From Christensenellaceae bacterium (GTDB lineage: Bacteria; Bacillota; Clostridia; Christensenellales; UBA1750), in the NCBI GenBank assembly GCA_031280685.1, contig JAITGM010000010.1:62001-126000 (forward strand): a stretch of 64,000 nt of DNA. The letters are read 5' to 3'. Under the pieces are notes generated by a model. It searched no databases. It saw only the letters and a program-made list of their open reading frames with translations, and was not told the origin of the DNA. A program made the position numbers and the translations under genes. Shown here piece by piece: positions 47,089 through 56,839 of the stretch. How positions within the stretch are numbered: the first letter of the stretch is position 1; the number at the start of each line of letters is the position of its first letter.

Positions 47089-47107
47089 GGATATCATTCC
47101 CACTCGA
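47089..47107. other. Candidate right attachment site (attR) at IEWE-encoding sequence
   Basis: Phage-to-host transition coincides with stop codon after ...KIIEWE of host methyltransferase; tcattcccactcgatgat. Confidence 0.5.
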
Positions 47108-47735
47108 TGATCTTGGCGTAATAGACCACCGCGCCGATGTCCATAAAGCGCGCCAAGGGGAAGCTTTCCTCGGCGCGCTCTATGATAAAGCCCGCACACT
47201 CCAGCTTTTTTCGGGCGCCTTCAAGGTCGTGCCCGGGAAAGAGGGTCTTTTGGCCAGGCAAGAGAGCTTCGATCAGCGCGCGGTTGTTCCAGCAGCCGAC
47301 CTGCTGCGTAATGAAGCTGCCGTCCGGCTTTAAGACGCGAAAAACCTCCTCCGCGTCGAAGGATTCGTGGCGGTTGAGCACCAGGTCAAACTCCGCGTCG
47401 CCGTAGGGAATGCGGTCGCTCTCGCCAATGCCCCGAACGGTGACGCCCAGGGGCGCAAGCCGTTCCTCACAGAGCCGCAGATTGGGCGCATAGCCCTCCG
47501 TGACGGAGCAATTCTTCGGCGGATGCCCCGGCGAGAGCAGAAACTCGCCTCCGCCGGTGCCCATATCGAGCAGCCGCGTTTCCGGCCGCAGCGCGCTCCG
47601 CGCGATTTCGCCATAGTCCCAGGGCAGCGCTTCGGTAAGCTGCCGCCCTTCGAGCCGCGACCAATCCCAGCCCTGAAACGCCACGCCTTCCTCGGCCAGC
47701 CACTGGCTTTTCAGCTCTTCCGCACCTTTTTTCAT
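47094..47735 (-). CDS. Class I SAM-dependent methyltransferase, probably C-terminally truncated
   Basis: LLDMGTGGGEFLLS, GIGESDRIPYGDAEFDLVLNRHESFDAEEVFRVLKPDGSFITQQVG; ends FMDIGAVVYYAKIIEWE. Confidence 0.85.
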   Translation of the reverse strand: MKKGAEELKSQWLAEEGVAFQGWDWSRLEGRQLTEALPWDYGEIARSALRPETRLLDMGTGGGEFLLSPGHPPKNCSVTEGYAPNLRLCEERLAPLGVTVRGIGESDRIPYGDAEFDLVLNRHESFDAEEVFRVLKPDGSFITQQVGCWNNRALIEALLPGQKTLFPGHDLEGARKKLECAGFIIERAEESFPLARFMDIGAVVYYAKIIEWE

Positions 47736-48658
47736 AGCCCGAACGAAGCAAGGCAATCCCGAATCGCCTCGTAAGAGCTGTATTTGGGCGAAAAGCCCAA
47801 AAGTGCCCGCGCCTTTTCCATCGAGCAGCTCGGGCTGTGCAAAATATGGGTCAAGGTTTGCTCGGGCTCGCCGGGCTTTACGGTCTTGGCCCATTCGTCA
47901 AAGGGCAAAAAGCGCAACTTCGCCTCTTTGCCATACCAGCCCGCCGCCTCGCGCGCGTAGCCCCGCAGGGTGACGGCCCTTTCGCTCGCCGCGTGAAAGC
48001 CTTCGCCATAGGCCTTTTTTCCGGCCTTGATCGCCGCCAAAAACACGCCGGCCACGTCGCTGGCGTGTACGTGATGAAGCGTTTCCATCCCGAAGTTGGG
48101 CAGGGTCAGTTCCTCGCCGCCTTTGAGCTTTTCAAAGGCCGAAAGGCCCTTGAATCCCTGGGGATTGATGGGCTCATCCCCCGGGCAGACGATGTGCCCC
48201 GGGTGCACCGCGGTGCCTGGGAAGTTTTCTTCACGATACAGCCTTTGAATTTCGTAATCCATCAGGCTTTTTTGGATGCCGTACTCCTCGAGCGGATCGC
48301 GGCCTTCCTCTTCGCGCACGGGCACCGCGCCGCTGCTTCCGTGCATCCAGGCGCTGCCGCAGACCAGATACTGCCCCGCATGGCCCTTGAGCGCGGCGCA
48401 AAGGGCCGCCATGCCGGCCTTTTCAAAGCAGATCATATCCACCACCGCATCGGCTTCAAGCGCCGCGATCTTTTTGCCAAAATCACCCTGATCGCGGTTC
48501 AATTCGAGCCTCTTCACGCTTTCCCAACCCGGGTTTTTCACGAAGGGGCCGCCCGGCCCCCGGCTCACGCTCGTAACCTCATAGCCTTCGGCCAGCAGCA
48601 TGGGTGCCAAATAGCTGCCCACCTTGCCGCGCCCGCCGATGATCACCGCCTTTTTCAT
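47732..48658 (-). CDS. NAD-dependent epimerase/dehydratase (SDR family)
   Basis: MKKAVIIGGRGKVGSYLAPMLLAEGYEVTSVSRG Rossmann start. Confidence 0.88.
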   Translation of the reverse strand: MKKAVIIGGRGKVGSYLAPMLLAEGYEVTSVSRGPGGPFVKNPGWESVKRLELNRDQGDFGKKIAALEADAVVDMICFEKAGMAALCAALKGHAGQYLVCGSAWMHGSSGAVPVREEEGRDPLEEYGIQKSLMDYEIQRLYREENFPGTAVHPGHIVCPGDEPINPQGFKGLSAFEKLKGGEELTLPNFGMETLHHVHASDVAGVFLAAIKAGKKAYGEGFHAASERAVTLRGYAREAAGWYGKEAKLRFLPFDEWAKTVKPGEPEQTLTHILHSPSCSMEKARALLGFSPKYSSYEAIRDCLASFGL

Positions 48659-49095
48659 CCCCAGCCTCCTCCTTTTGCCGCATTTTGGTCTTCCCCATTA
48701 TAGGCCCGGCGGCGGGCCGCCGCAAGATCCGCGCGCGCCCCGGCTTTGCCGAAATGAACGCCGCCCGGCCCCGGATTGCATAGGATAAGGCGGGTTTTTC
48801 TTTGAGCTAGACCCAAAAGAAGTAAAAAGAAGCCCTTCATCTGTGATCAGGCACCGAACGGCGCAATAATGCCCAGCCTGCGGCTGCGGCGGCAGCGGCC
48901 CTCCGGGGCCGCAAGGGGCCAACCGGCTCCCCAAGGCCCGCAGGAGCCCGGGTACCCCTTCAATCTCTTTGAAGCCTCCGCGCAGACGGGGCGGCTCCCA
49001 ACCGGCGCCGCCACCCCCATCGGGTTTGCGAATGCGCTGCCCGTCAAAAACCCGCAGGTTACGCAAACCTCCCCCAGCGGGTTCCGCGCCGATTC

Positions 49096-49383
49096 GAGCG
49101 GCCTTTATACGAGGTCAACTGGCACCTGAACCCCGTTTCTAACACCGGCTATTATGTCGTCGCCTTCCGGCTCATCGTCAGCGGCAGCAAGCTCATCCTC
49201 CATTCAGGGGCCGATCTTTCCGAGTACAGCGAATTTTCCCTCCCCCAGCACTTGGGCGACACGACCTATCTCAAGCTCAATGCAGGGGGTGTGACGGAGC
49301 TCGCCGGCTCGCCCGGCGCCGGCAACCGCTATGAAAATGGCCATATCTCCATCCGAAATAAAGCGGCCCTTCCGGCACCTTAA
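49096..49383 (+). pseudogene. Gene fragment without a start codon
   Basis: Open frame LYEVNWHLNPVSNTGYYVVAFRLIVSGSKLILHSGADLSEYSEFSLPQHLGDTTYLKLNAGG with protein-like composition but no start or RBS. Confidence 0.4.
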
Positions 49384-49424
49384 AGGGCACGGGAAGGGCT
49401 GCTCTGCGCCGCGCTGGGAAGTGC

Positions 49425-51062
49425 TCAGCCGTGAATTTGCTGGTCAACCACGCTGCCGCCCGCATATTTCTGGCGAAGCTTGGGCTTTTCGATCTTTCCG
49501 GTGGGGTTTCTGGGCACCAGATCGAAAATGATGCGCCGCGGGCGCTTATAGCGAGGCAATTCGGCGCAAAAAGCCATGATTTCGGCTTCATTCGGGGCAA
49601 AGCCCGGCTTTAGCTCGATGATGGCCGCCGCAATTTCGCCAAGCCTGGCGTCCGCCAGGCCGATCACCGCCACATCCTTGATCTTCTCGTTCCCGCGCAA
49701 AAAATCCTCGATCTGCACCGGGTAGAGGTTCTCGCCCCCGGTGATGATCACATCCTTTTTGCGATCGACCAGGAAGATGAAGCCGTCCTCATCCTCCATG
49801 GCCATGTCGCCGGTGTGCAGCCAGCCGTTCTTCAGCACGGCGGCGGTCGCTTCCGGATCCTTATAATAACACTTCATCACGCCGGGGCCGAGCACGCAAA
49901 GCTCGCCCACCTCGCCGCGCGGAACGAGCGCGCCATCTTCGCCGACGATCTTGGTCTGCCAGCCAAAGCCCGCCTTGCCGATCGCCCCGACCTTGTGGAC
50001 GTTCTCTAGCCCCAAATGCACCGAGCCCGGGCCGATGGATTCCGAAAGGCCGTAATTCGTGTCGTACTCGTGCGCGGGGAAATGCTCCTTCCAGCGGCGG
50101 ATCAGGCTCGGGGGCACGGGCTGCGCGCCAATGTGCATCAGCCGCCAGGCCCGCAGATCATAGTCCGCAAGGTTCATCTCGCCCCGGTCGATCGCGTCCA
50201 GAATATCCTGCGCCCAGGGCACCAGCAGCCAGACCACGCTGGCCTTTTCCCGGCAGGCGATTTCCAAAATCCACCTGGGCGAGGTGCCGCGCAGGAGCAC
50301 CCCCCTGCCGCCCACGAGCAAGCTGCCAAACCAGTGCATTTTCGCGCCGGTGTGGTAGAGCGGGGGGATGCAAAGGAAGATATCCTCCTTCGTTTGGCCG
50401 TGGTGGGCCTGCTCGGTCACGCAGGCGGAAACCAGGCTGGCGTGGCTATGCAGGATCGCCTTGGGGAAGCCCGTGGTGCCCGATGAAAAATAGATCGCCG
50501 CGTCGTCCCCGTCACAAAGGGGAATTTCGGGCTTCGACTTTGGCTGCGCCGCGCTCAGGGCCTCATAGCCCAGCGCGTAAGGCGGCGGATTTTCCCCCAC
50601 GAAGAGGCAAAGGCGGATCGAGTCCGCGATCTCGCCCGAGATGGCGCTCACCCTGTCGCTAAACTCAGGGCCAAAGATCAGCACGGAAGCGTCGGCCAGC
50701 CCGAGGCAGTAGCGAATCTCGCCTGAACTGTAGCGGAAGTTGAGCGGCACGGCAATGGCGCCGGTCTTTAAGACGCCGAAGTAGATCGGCAGCCACTCGA
50801 TGCAGTTCATGAGCAAAATAGCCACCTTATCGCCGCGTTTTACGCCCCTTTGCAGCAAAAGATTGGCCAACTGGTTGGCCCTTTCGTCAAAGCCGGCCCA
50901 AGTGATGGCCTTGCGGTAGCCGTGGTGATGATGGTCGCCCTCGACCAGGTTCAGCTCGCGCCAGGGCGTTTCTTGCGGGGCAAGCTCGGGGTTGACTTCG
51001 GCCAGGGCCTCGTCCGGGCCGAAAAGCGCTGCGTTTTTCTCTAAAATCGCGGTGATCGGCAT
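49425..51062 (-). CDS. Acyl-CoA synthetase / AMP-dependent ligase
   Basis: AIYFSSGTTGFPKAILHSH, YGLSES, GWLHTGDMAMEDEDGFIFLVDRKKDVIITGGENLYPVQIE, NPTGKIEKPKL. Confidence 0.93.
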   Translation of the reverse strand: MPITAILEKNAALFGPDEALAEVNPELAPQETPWRELNLVEGDHHHHGYRKAITWAGFDERANQLANLLLQRGVKRGDKVAILLMNCIEWLPIYFGVLKTGAIAVPLNFRYSSGEIRYCLGLADASVLIFGPEFSDRVSAISGEIADSIRLCLFVGENPPPYALGYEALSAAQPKSKPEIPLCDGDDAAIYFSSGTTGFPKAILHSHASLVSACVTEQAHHGQTKEDIFLCIPPLYHTGAKMHWFGSLLVGGRGVLLRGTSPRWILEIACREKASVVWLLVPWAQDILDAIDRGEMNLADYDLRAWRLMHIGAQPVPPSLIRRWKEHFPAHEYDTNYGLSESIGPGSVHLGLENVHKVGAIGKAGFGWQTKIVGEDGALVPRGEVGELCVLGPGVMKCYYKDPEATAAVLKNGWLHTGDMAMEDEDGFIFLVDRKKDVIITGGENLYPVQIEDFLRGNEKIKDVAVIGLADARLGEIAAAIIELKPGFAPNEAEIMAFCAELPRYKRPRRIIFDLVPRNPTGKIEKPKLRQKYAGGSVVDQQIHG

Positions 51063-51106
51063 GTTAATAACTCCTCGCAACTCGTTCATTTCGTGTTTAT
51101 GGGCAC

Positions 51107-51385
51107 AAAAAAGCCCCGCCCCAGGAATCAGGGCGAGGGTCGCTCGCGGTACCACCCAATCTTCGCGGAAGGCTCGCGCCAAACCGCCTCATAAAGCATA
51201 CTGCTCTCGCGCTATAACGTGCGCCGTCTTCGTCGCGTCCTACTTTGGAGAAAAAAGGCCCTGTTCAGCGCGAGGCTGGAGGATGTATTCGCCCAATGGG
51301 CCGCCCGCGCGCCTTTCAGCCGATGGCACGCTCTCTGCTATGGCCCCAAAGCCCAAAAGGGCTACTTGCTCCTCGTCGTCACCTT
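51107..51385 (-). ncRNA. T-box leader
   Basis: Minus strand TGGGTGGTACCGCG (51145-51158) followed by accctcgccctgattcctggggcggggctttttt terminator; upstream GACGAGGAGCAAGTAG and AGAGAGC stem I elements. Confidence 0.85.
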
Positions 51386-51642
51386 TATGAAATTACAAGA
51401 TAGAATACCCGCAATCCCGTGCCCTGTCAAGCTCGAAGATTTTGGGAGGAGCGCGCCTCTTTTTGAAAAAGAAGGTGCCTTTTCATCGCCGCCCGCGTTG
51501 CTGCGTCCCACAAAAAACCAGGCCCTTTCCAAACCGCCGCGCCGTTTTTTTGGGGGGAGGGCAAGACGCCAAAAAAGCGGGCAGCCCCAGGGCGCCCGCT
51601 TCCGCTTGCCTTTTTCGCCCTAAAACGAGGCAAATTCCCGGC

Positions 51643-52275
51643 TCAAAGCGCCATAGCATTCAAGGCGACCAGCGCGCCGCCCAGGGTGGTGGTTCTGAGC
51701 CAAAGGGCGAGGTCAATCTCCCAGGCTCGCGCATCGTCGTGGATGGTGACGCGCCCCGTTTCTTCATCCGCCGCCGAAATCACCACCCAGTGCCAGCCGT
51801 CGAGGGTTTCGACCTCGCCATTTGAAAGGTTCAAAAAGGCGAGCGGCAGGTCGCGCTCCAGCGCCGAGCGCAAGAAGCCAAAAACCTCCCCGAGCGAGGG
51901 GCGCAGGGCTTGCTCCTCGGGCAGCTCCAAAACCTCAGGGCTGATTCGCGCGCCGTGCTTTTCGCCATAGGCGACCGCCCCTTCGGTGAACATCGCGGAA
52001 CTATCGACACCGCGCCTGCCGGGCGTGATGAAGCCGAACATCTCCTCCATAAGGGCCAGCATCTCGGCCTGGGTGCCGCCGCCCACCCTGCACAGCGACG
52101 AAAGGCAGGCGCGCGAGCGGGCCAAATACCAAACGAGATTGGCGCCCGCCGTGGCGCCGCAGCCGCCCCTGCGCGGGTGCTCCTCGCGGAACCAATCCTG
52201 GGTGCCGCCCGGGGTCACGGCGCCATCCGGCATCAGAACATCGAAAAGCGCGGGCTTTTTCACGGAGCATTTCAC
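51643..52275 (-). CDS. Papain/C39-like peptidase-fold protein
   Basis: RRGGCGATAGANLVWYLA (Cys) and LDGWHWVVISA (His). Confidence 0.6.
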   Translation of the reverse strand: MKCSVKKPALFDVLMPDGAVTPGGTQDWFREEHPRRGGCGATAGANLVWYLARSRACLSSLCRVGGGTQAEMLALMEEMFGFITPGRRGVDSSAMFTEGAVAYGEKHGARISPEVLELPEEQALRPSLGEVFGFLRSALERDLPLAFLNLSNGEVETLDGWHWVVISAADEETGRVTIHDDARAWEIDLALWLRTTTLGGALVALNAMAL

Positions 52276-52454
52276 GGGCGGGCGCCTCCTCTCGGATTGA
52301 ATCGTTGGGGCTTAGTATAGCACAGTTCGCGCCGCAGGGGGAAGCCCTTTTCCTTCGGGCACCCCCGAGCGGGCGGCCTTTCTGCGCGGCGGCCTTTCGT
52401 GCTCAAAACCGCGGTCCGCTTCGTCATTGCGAGGGCGGCTATCAGCGCGCAAAG

Positions 52455-52660
52455 CCAGGCCCGCTCTCCTTGGGGGGCACGCGGGGGGTACCGCAGTACC
52501 CGCCCGCGAAGGCCCGGAGGGCCGTGGCCGTGGGCCAGCCGGCAGCGAAGCTGCCACTGCCGCGTAGCGGCGGGCCGCGCGCAGCGCGGAGCTGGCCCCC
52601 CGGCGCGCGAGCGCAGCGAGCGCGCCCTACGCCCGCAAGGATAGCGCGGTAGCGGTGGAA
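52455..52660. repeat. GC-rich cluster of short palindromic hairpins, copy A
   Basis: ggcccggagggcc, ggcagcgaagctgcc, ccgcgcgcagcgcgg, ggcgcgcgagcgcagcgagcgcgcc (52602-52626). Confidence 0.7.
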
Positions 52661-52688
52661 TCAACGCGCAAGTCAGGCCTGCGCCGCC

Positions 52689-53981
52689 CTAGCACAGCTC
52701 GTTTTCAAGCCCCAGCAGCCTGCCGACGAGCTTTAAATAGGGCACGAGCTTGCCCGGCATCACCGTGATGTGGTGGGAATAGATCTTTTCCATAAGCTCG
52801 TGGCCGTCCCGCACGCGAATCACCCCGCCACAGCGGCAGTCCGAGCCCGGGTAGCGCGCGTAGCCGGTCAATTCCGCGGGCGCAAGGAGCCAGCGGTCAA
52901 GGCGGGAATGCAGCTTAAGCAGCGCCAGATCCCCCCTGGGGATCTCCCCATCGATCATCACCGCGTTTTCATTCAGCATGCCCAGCACTGCGGGCCGCAA
53001 AACCCAGGAACTGGCGATATTTTCTGGAATCAGCCCGCAATAGCCGCAGTGCACGAGCAGGGCATGGTTCTCAGGCCTTTCCACCTGCGGGAAGTCCGAG
53101 ATCTTCTCGTGTCTGACCGCCGCGAGGCCCATCAAAAACGGGTAGATATTGGTACTGAAGCTGCCCCTGCCGATCGCGCTCTCGGCGATGTATTCCGTCA
53201 GAAGCGACAGGGTGTCGGCCTCGCAGACAACCTTGATTCCCCTCTCGCGGTTCAGCAGCGCGAAGGCCAGGCAGGGGCTCGTATCGGTGAATTTCGACTC
53301 GTTCAGGCAGTTGCAGCCGATGCCCGCGACGCCCTCAAGCTCCAGAATGCGTCTTTCCATCGCCATATAGAGCTTGATGGCGCTCAGCAACCTGCCTCCG
53401 CGCACCTCCTCCTTTAAAATCACCCTTTCCTTCGCTACGGCCCGCGCTTCCTCATCCGGAATGGCCCTGGCGCGCTCGCATAGGGCGCTGTAGCTTTCAT
53501 AGAGGATTTTGAGGCCGAAGCGTTCCTTGATCCTGCGCGCGCATTCCTCTTCATACCAATAGAAGCCGCGCTGGGCCTCATCCTGCCAGATCAAAAAGGC
53601 CGCGTTCCTCATCTCGCGCTTCAGCGCCGCAGCGCGCATCAGCACGCGCGAAAGCTCCACGTCATAGGGCGTGTAAAGATCCACACCCTCACCGCGCAGG
53701 TAAGAGGCCTCCTCCCAATCCCACATGCTCCTGGCGCCGTAGGCGCTGGTGATGCCGAACAGCGGCAGCCCGACTTTTTTTAGCTCCTCCACCCTTTTGT
53801 AGGCTTCCGCCGGCAAAAAGGGCAGAAGGGCTGCGTCCGCCTCGGGGATTTCGCCCCCAAGCTCCACAGGGGGCAGGAATTCGGCCTCGCCGGCAAAGCT
53901 CCCCGCCAGAAGATGCAGCTGCGCCTGAAAGGCCTCCTCCTTGGTTTGGGCAAAGCGAACGGGTACCAAACGCGCCTTCAT
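52689..53981 (-). CDS. L-fucose/L-arabinose isomerase-like protein
   Basis: 430 aa; isomerase-like pattern GCNCLNESKFTDTSPCLAFALLNRERGIKVVCEADTLSLLTEYI. Confidence 0.65.
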   Translation of the reverse strand: MKARLVPVRFAQTKEEAFQAQLHLLAGSFAGEAEFLPPVELGGEIPEADAALLPFLPAEAYKRVEELKKVGLPLFGITSAYGARSMWDWEEASYLRGEGVDLYTPYDVELSRVLMRAAALKREMRNAAFLIWQDEAQRGFYWYEEECARRIKERFGLKILYESYSALCERARAIPDEEARAVAKERVILKEEVRGGRLLSAIKLYMAMERRILELEGVAGIGCNCLNESKFTDTSPCLAFALLNRERGIKVVCEADTLSLLTEYIAESAIGRGSFSTNIYPFLMGLAAVRHEKISDFPQVERPENHALLVHCGYCGLIPENIASSWVLRPAVLGMLNENAVMIDGEIPRGDLALLKLHSRLDRWLLAPAELTGYARYPGSDCRCGGVIRVRDGHELMEKIYSHHITVMPGKLVPYLKLVGRLLGLENELC

Positions 53982-54017
53982 GAAAACCCCTCCTTCTTTC
54001 AGGTTCCCCTAAAAAGC

Positions 54018-54046
54018 AAAGGGCGGCTCCATGCGAGCCGCCCTTT
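54018..54046 (-). terminator. Terminator/attenuator hairpin about 35 nt upstream of the isomerase-like gene
   Basis: Minus strand aaagggcggctc-gcatg-gagccgccctttgcttttt. Confidence 0.65.
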
Positions 54047-54130
54047 AAAACGGCAAGCCGTTTTTGGTTCTTTGCAGGCCGCCCGCGCGGGCCGCGGATG
54101 GCCGCGCAGCCGGTTATTTTCGTCAATCCC

Positions 54131-54159
54131 AGTATCCCACCAAAACACGCCGCCGTCAA
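54131..54159 (-). promoter_or_regulatory. Candidate sigma-A-type promoter for the isomerase-like gene
   Basis: Minus strand ttgacg-17 nt-gatact. Confidence 0.45.
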
Positions 54160-54375
54160 ACAATTCTTGAAGGGCCGTCTTCGCCTTCGCCAACCCCGCC
54201 CGCGAATGTGGCCTGCTTGAGAATGCCAAAGCGGGCATGGCCCCATGCGCAAAAGAGCAAAAAAAGCGCCGGAATCGAAATTCCGGCCTCTGCTTCAAGG
54301 GAAGGAAACGGCAAGCGGCCGGCTTTCAATGGCGGGCCTTGAAAACGGCTCAGTTTTAAGGGGCGGGCCAGCGCC

Positions 54376-55107
54376 TCAGCGGCAAGGAACCCCCTGCCCG
54401 CGGCTTTCGGCGCTTTGGTCGAGAGTATCGCCGTAATTTTCGACCAGGCGCAGGTTATAGAGCAGGTGCATGCGCATGGCATCCCGCGCACGGAAGCCAT
54501 CCCGGTTGCGAATGGCCTGCACGATTTGCCGGTGGGTTTCGATGGTTTCTGAAAGCAGCTCATGGCGCGTCAGCGCCACGAACATCTCCACCGAAAGATG
54601 AATAGAGGGCATCAGCTTGGCGATGACCGAGTTGCCGCAATGCCCCGCGATGGCCAGGTGCAGCGCTTCATCCGGTGCCGCATGGTTTTCGCCCCTTGCG
54701 ATGGAGTCCTCCACCGCCTTGCACAACTCTTCCAGGCGCACGATTTCTTCATCGGTGATATGAAAGGCCGCCAGCGCGGCAATTTCCGGCTCAAGAATCA
54801 TTCTTAACTGCAAAAGCTCGGCAGCGAGCTTGTATTTATCCCGCGCAAAACTCAAGCCCAGGGGGTCGTCCATGACGCCCACGCGCTCGGCCACGAAGGT
54901 TCCCGCCCCACGCCGCACCAGGAGGATATTCCGCGAGACCAGGGCGCGAACCGCCTCGCGCAGCGTTCCCCGGCCAACGCCCAGCATCGCGCTTAGCTCG
55001 GGCTCCGTGGGCAGCTTATCGCCCGGCTGCAGGTCGTTCTCGATGATGTGCTTCGTCAGATCGTCCATCGCCTTTTCGGATAAGGACTTCCATGCCCCTT
55101 CGCGCAC
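54376..55107 (-). CDS. GntR-family regulator with FCD-type C-terminal domain
   Basis: IIENDLQPGDKLPTEPELSAMLGVGRGTLREAVRALVSRNILLVRRGAGTFVAE. Confidence 0.92.
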   Translation of the reverse strand: MREGAWKSLSEKAMDDLTKHIIENDLQPGDKLPTEPELSAMLGVGRGTLREAVRALVSRNILLVRRGAGTFVAERVGVMDDPLGLSFARDKYKLAAELLQLRMILEPEIAALAAFHITDEEIVRLEELCKAVEDSIARGENHAAPDEALHLAIAGHCGNSVIAKLMPSIHLSVEMFVALTRHELLSETIETHRQIVQAIRNRDGFRARDAMRMHLLYNLRLVENYGDTLDQSAESRGQGVPCR

Positions 55108-55639
55108 CGGCCATGCCCCCTAAAACTTAAAGTGCCTGGAGTATAGCATGATTGCGCCCGGCCGTCAAAACAAGACGGCTTGTTTTTCATCGAACGCCGG
55201 GCAAGGACCAAAAAAGTCTTGTTCTCATCTATGTAAAGCCTTAAATTCGCTTTCTCCGGCGCTTGACAAGGGGGCCTGCCCATCCGCTATTCTATTCTCC
55301 AAGCAAAGCATATATAGCATATCTATTAAATATTCATTTCTCCAAACGTCCTTAGGAAATGCCGCTCAATGCAGGAGGTACCCCCATGAAAAGAGCCTTT
55401 TCCGCGCGCGGGTCGCAGGCCTCGCCCTTAGCCTGCGGGGAGCAACGCCATCGGTTCGCCCCGGGTGCTCCATTCCCTTACGTTCGAGCGGATTCTGCGA
55501 ACACGGGCGGAATTCAACCGCAGGCAGCGTTCAATAAACCAAAACGGGGAAGGAACCGGCGCCAATCGACGCAAAAACGTTGCCTGAAGGGGCTGCGCAG
55601 CTAAGGAAAGCGACGCTGGGTCAGCGAAGGGGTTCGAGT

Positions 55640-55770
55640 TACGGCCTTGGGGCGGGCCCGGAGGCTGTGGCCTCCGAGCCGGGCGAGAGGGCCTGCGGGC
55701 CACTCGCCCGGCTGCCGCGCTTCGCGCGGCAGCCCGCCCCCGGCGCGCGAGCGGAGCGAGCGCGCCCGTT
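55640..55770. repeat. GC-rich cluster of short palindromic hairpins, copy B
   Basis: ggcgcgcgagcggagcgagcgcgcc (55742-55766) differs from copy A by one base; ggaggctgtggcctcc, ctgccgcgcttcgcgcggcag nearby. Confidence 0.7.
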
Positions 55771-55971
55771 CTCTCTCGCCCCTTCCCCCGTCGCTGTAGC
55801 GAAACGGCTGCGCCGGAAGCTTTATCGTTAGAGAGGGGTTCCATAGGGGAATCGAAGCGGAGTTGTGCCCTGCGGGCACAGCAGCAACGAGGCGCGGATT
55901 GGCTTAAATAGAGCCTTTGCACAAGCCAGGCGCAGTCCCCTTGCGCAGGCCCGAAGGGCCGTGGAAGCGCT

Positions 55972-56550
55972 CTATGCCTTCTCAGGTGGTGTCAGGAAGA
56001 GCCGTCGCAGGTTACGCTGCCGGATCAGCGCCTGATACACGATGAAGGCGATGACGAAGTCCACCATCGAATGCAGGACGGTTCCAAGCCCCACCAGCCC
56101 CAGGAGATACCGCGCCGTCAAGAAGTTTTGGGCCGTCGCCTGGTCCGTGGAGTTGAAATAGAATAAAAACACGACCAAAACCTCGGCTGCGGCGTGAATC
56201 AGCGCGACGGCAAAGGAAAAGGCCTGTGATCGGCCGATAGAGCCCAAGGTTTTCGGACGCGCCTTCAGATAAAGGGCCCCGACCGTCGCAAAGACTAGGT
56301 GCGAACCCGCACGCAGCACGATAACCAGCGGAAAGCCCGCAATGAAAAAGCCAAGAGTCGTCCCCGCCGCCACGGCCACGGCCGCCGTAGGCGAGATAAA
56401 CAGGGCGATGAAGATGGCCACGTGGCTGGCCAGGGTAAACGACATGGGCTCGACGAGGATCTTCACGGGCGAAATCATCGGGATGACGATGCCCACGGCG
56501 ATCAGCAGCGCTGCGGCCGTCATCCTCTGCAGCGAAAGGTTGCGATTCAT
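55972..56550 (-). CDS. Membrane protein, ECF-transporter S component-like (NiaX-type suspected)
   Basis: MTAAALLIAVGIVIPMISPVKILVEPMSFTLASHVAIFIALFISPTAAVAVAAGTTLGFFIAG. Confidence 0.7.
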   Translation of the reverse strand: MNRNLSLQRMTAAALLIAVGIVIPMISPVKILVEPMSFTLASHVAIFIALFISPTAAVAVAAGTTLGFFIAGFPLVIVLRAGSHLVFATVGALYLKARPKTLGSIGRSQAFSFAVALIHAAAEVLVVFLFYFNSTDQATAQNFLTARYLLGLVGLGTVLHSMVDFVIAFIVYQALIRQRNLRRLFLTPPEKA

Positions 56551-56839
56551 TCTCTTTTCCTCTTTCCTCACAGTCGCGGCGGGTTCCTCCTGCCTGCCGG
56601 ATGAGTATACGATTACTTTACACCTGCTGTCAATATATTTCCCTTCCCTCAACACGGCCTTTACACTTCACCGTTTCGCCGGGGTGTGCGGCAGGCCTTT
56701 ATATCGGCGAGCAAAACCCCGTTTTCATTGGGAAAGATTCTTACGGCGCGGGTCTTTTCAACGCGGGCGGTTCATGTTAAAATGGCATTACCGTTTGTGC
56801 GGTTGCGTTAAAATAGAAGATGCGCGAGGAGGATCCCCA

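Larger units (their letters stand above)
1..47093. mobile_element. Prophage (contractile-tailed, baseplate-J type); left end lies outside the window, right end near 47,090
   Basis: Continuous + strand phage gene order: replication, terminase, portal, capsid, sheath, tube, tape measure, baseplate, fibre, holin, lysin, then a terminator and switch to minus-strand housekeeping genes. Confidence 0.93.

Noticed and set aside
48698-49066. Overlapping ORFs on both strands in 48.7-49.1 kb
   Set aside because: No RBS or recognisable motifs; intergenic GC-rich palindromic sequence
52272-52664. ORFs in the GC-rich intergenic repeat (also 55428-55922)
   Set aside because: Arg/Ala/Pro-rich translations sharing LRSRAGG come from the hairpin repeat, not from a conserved protein
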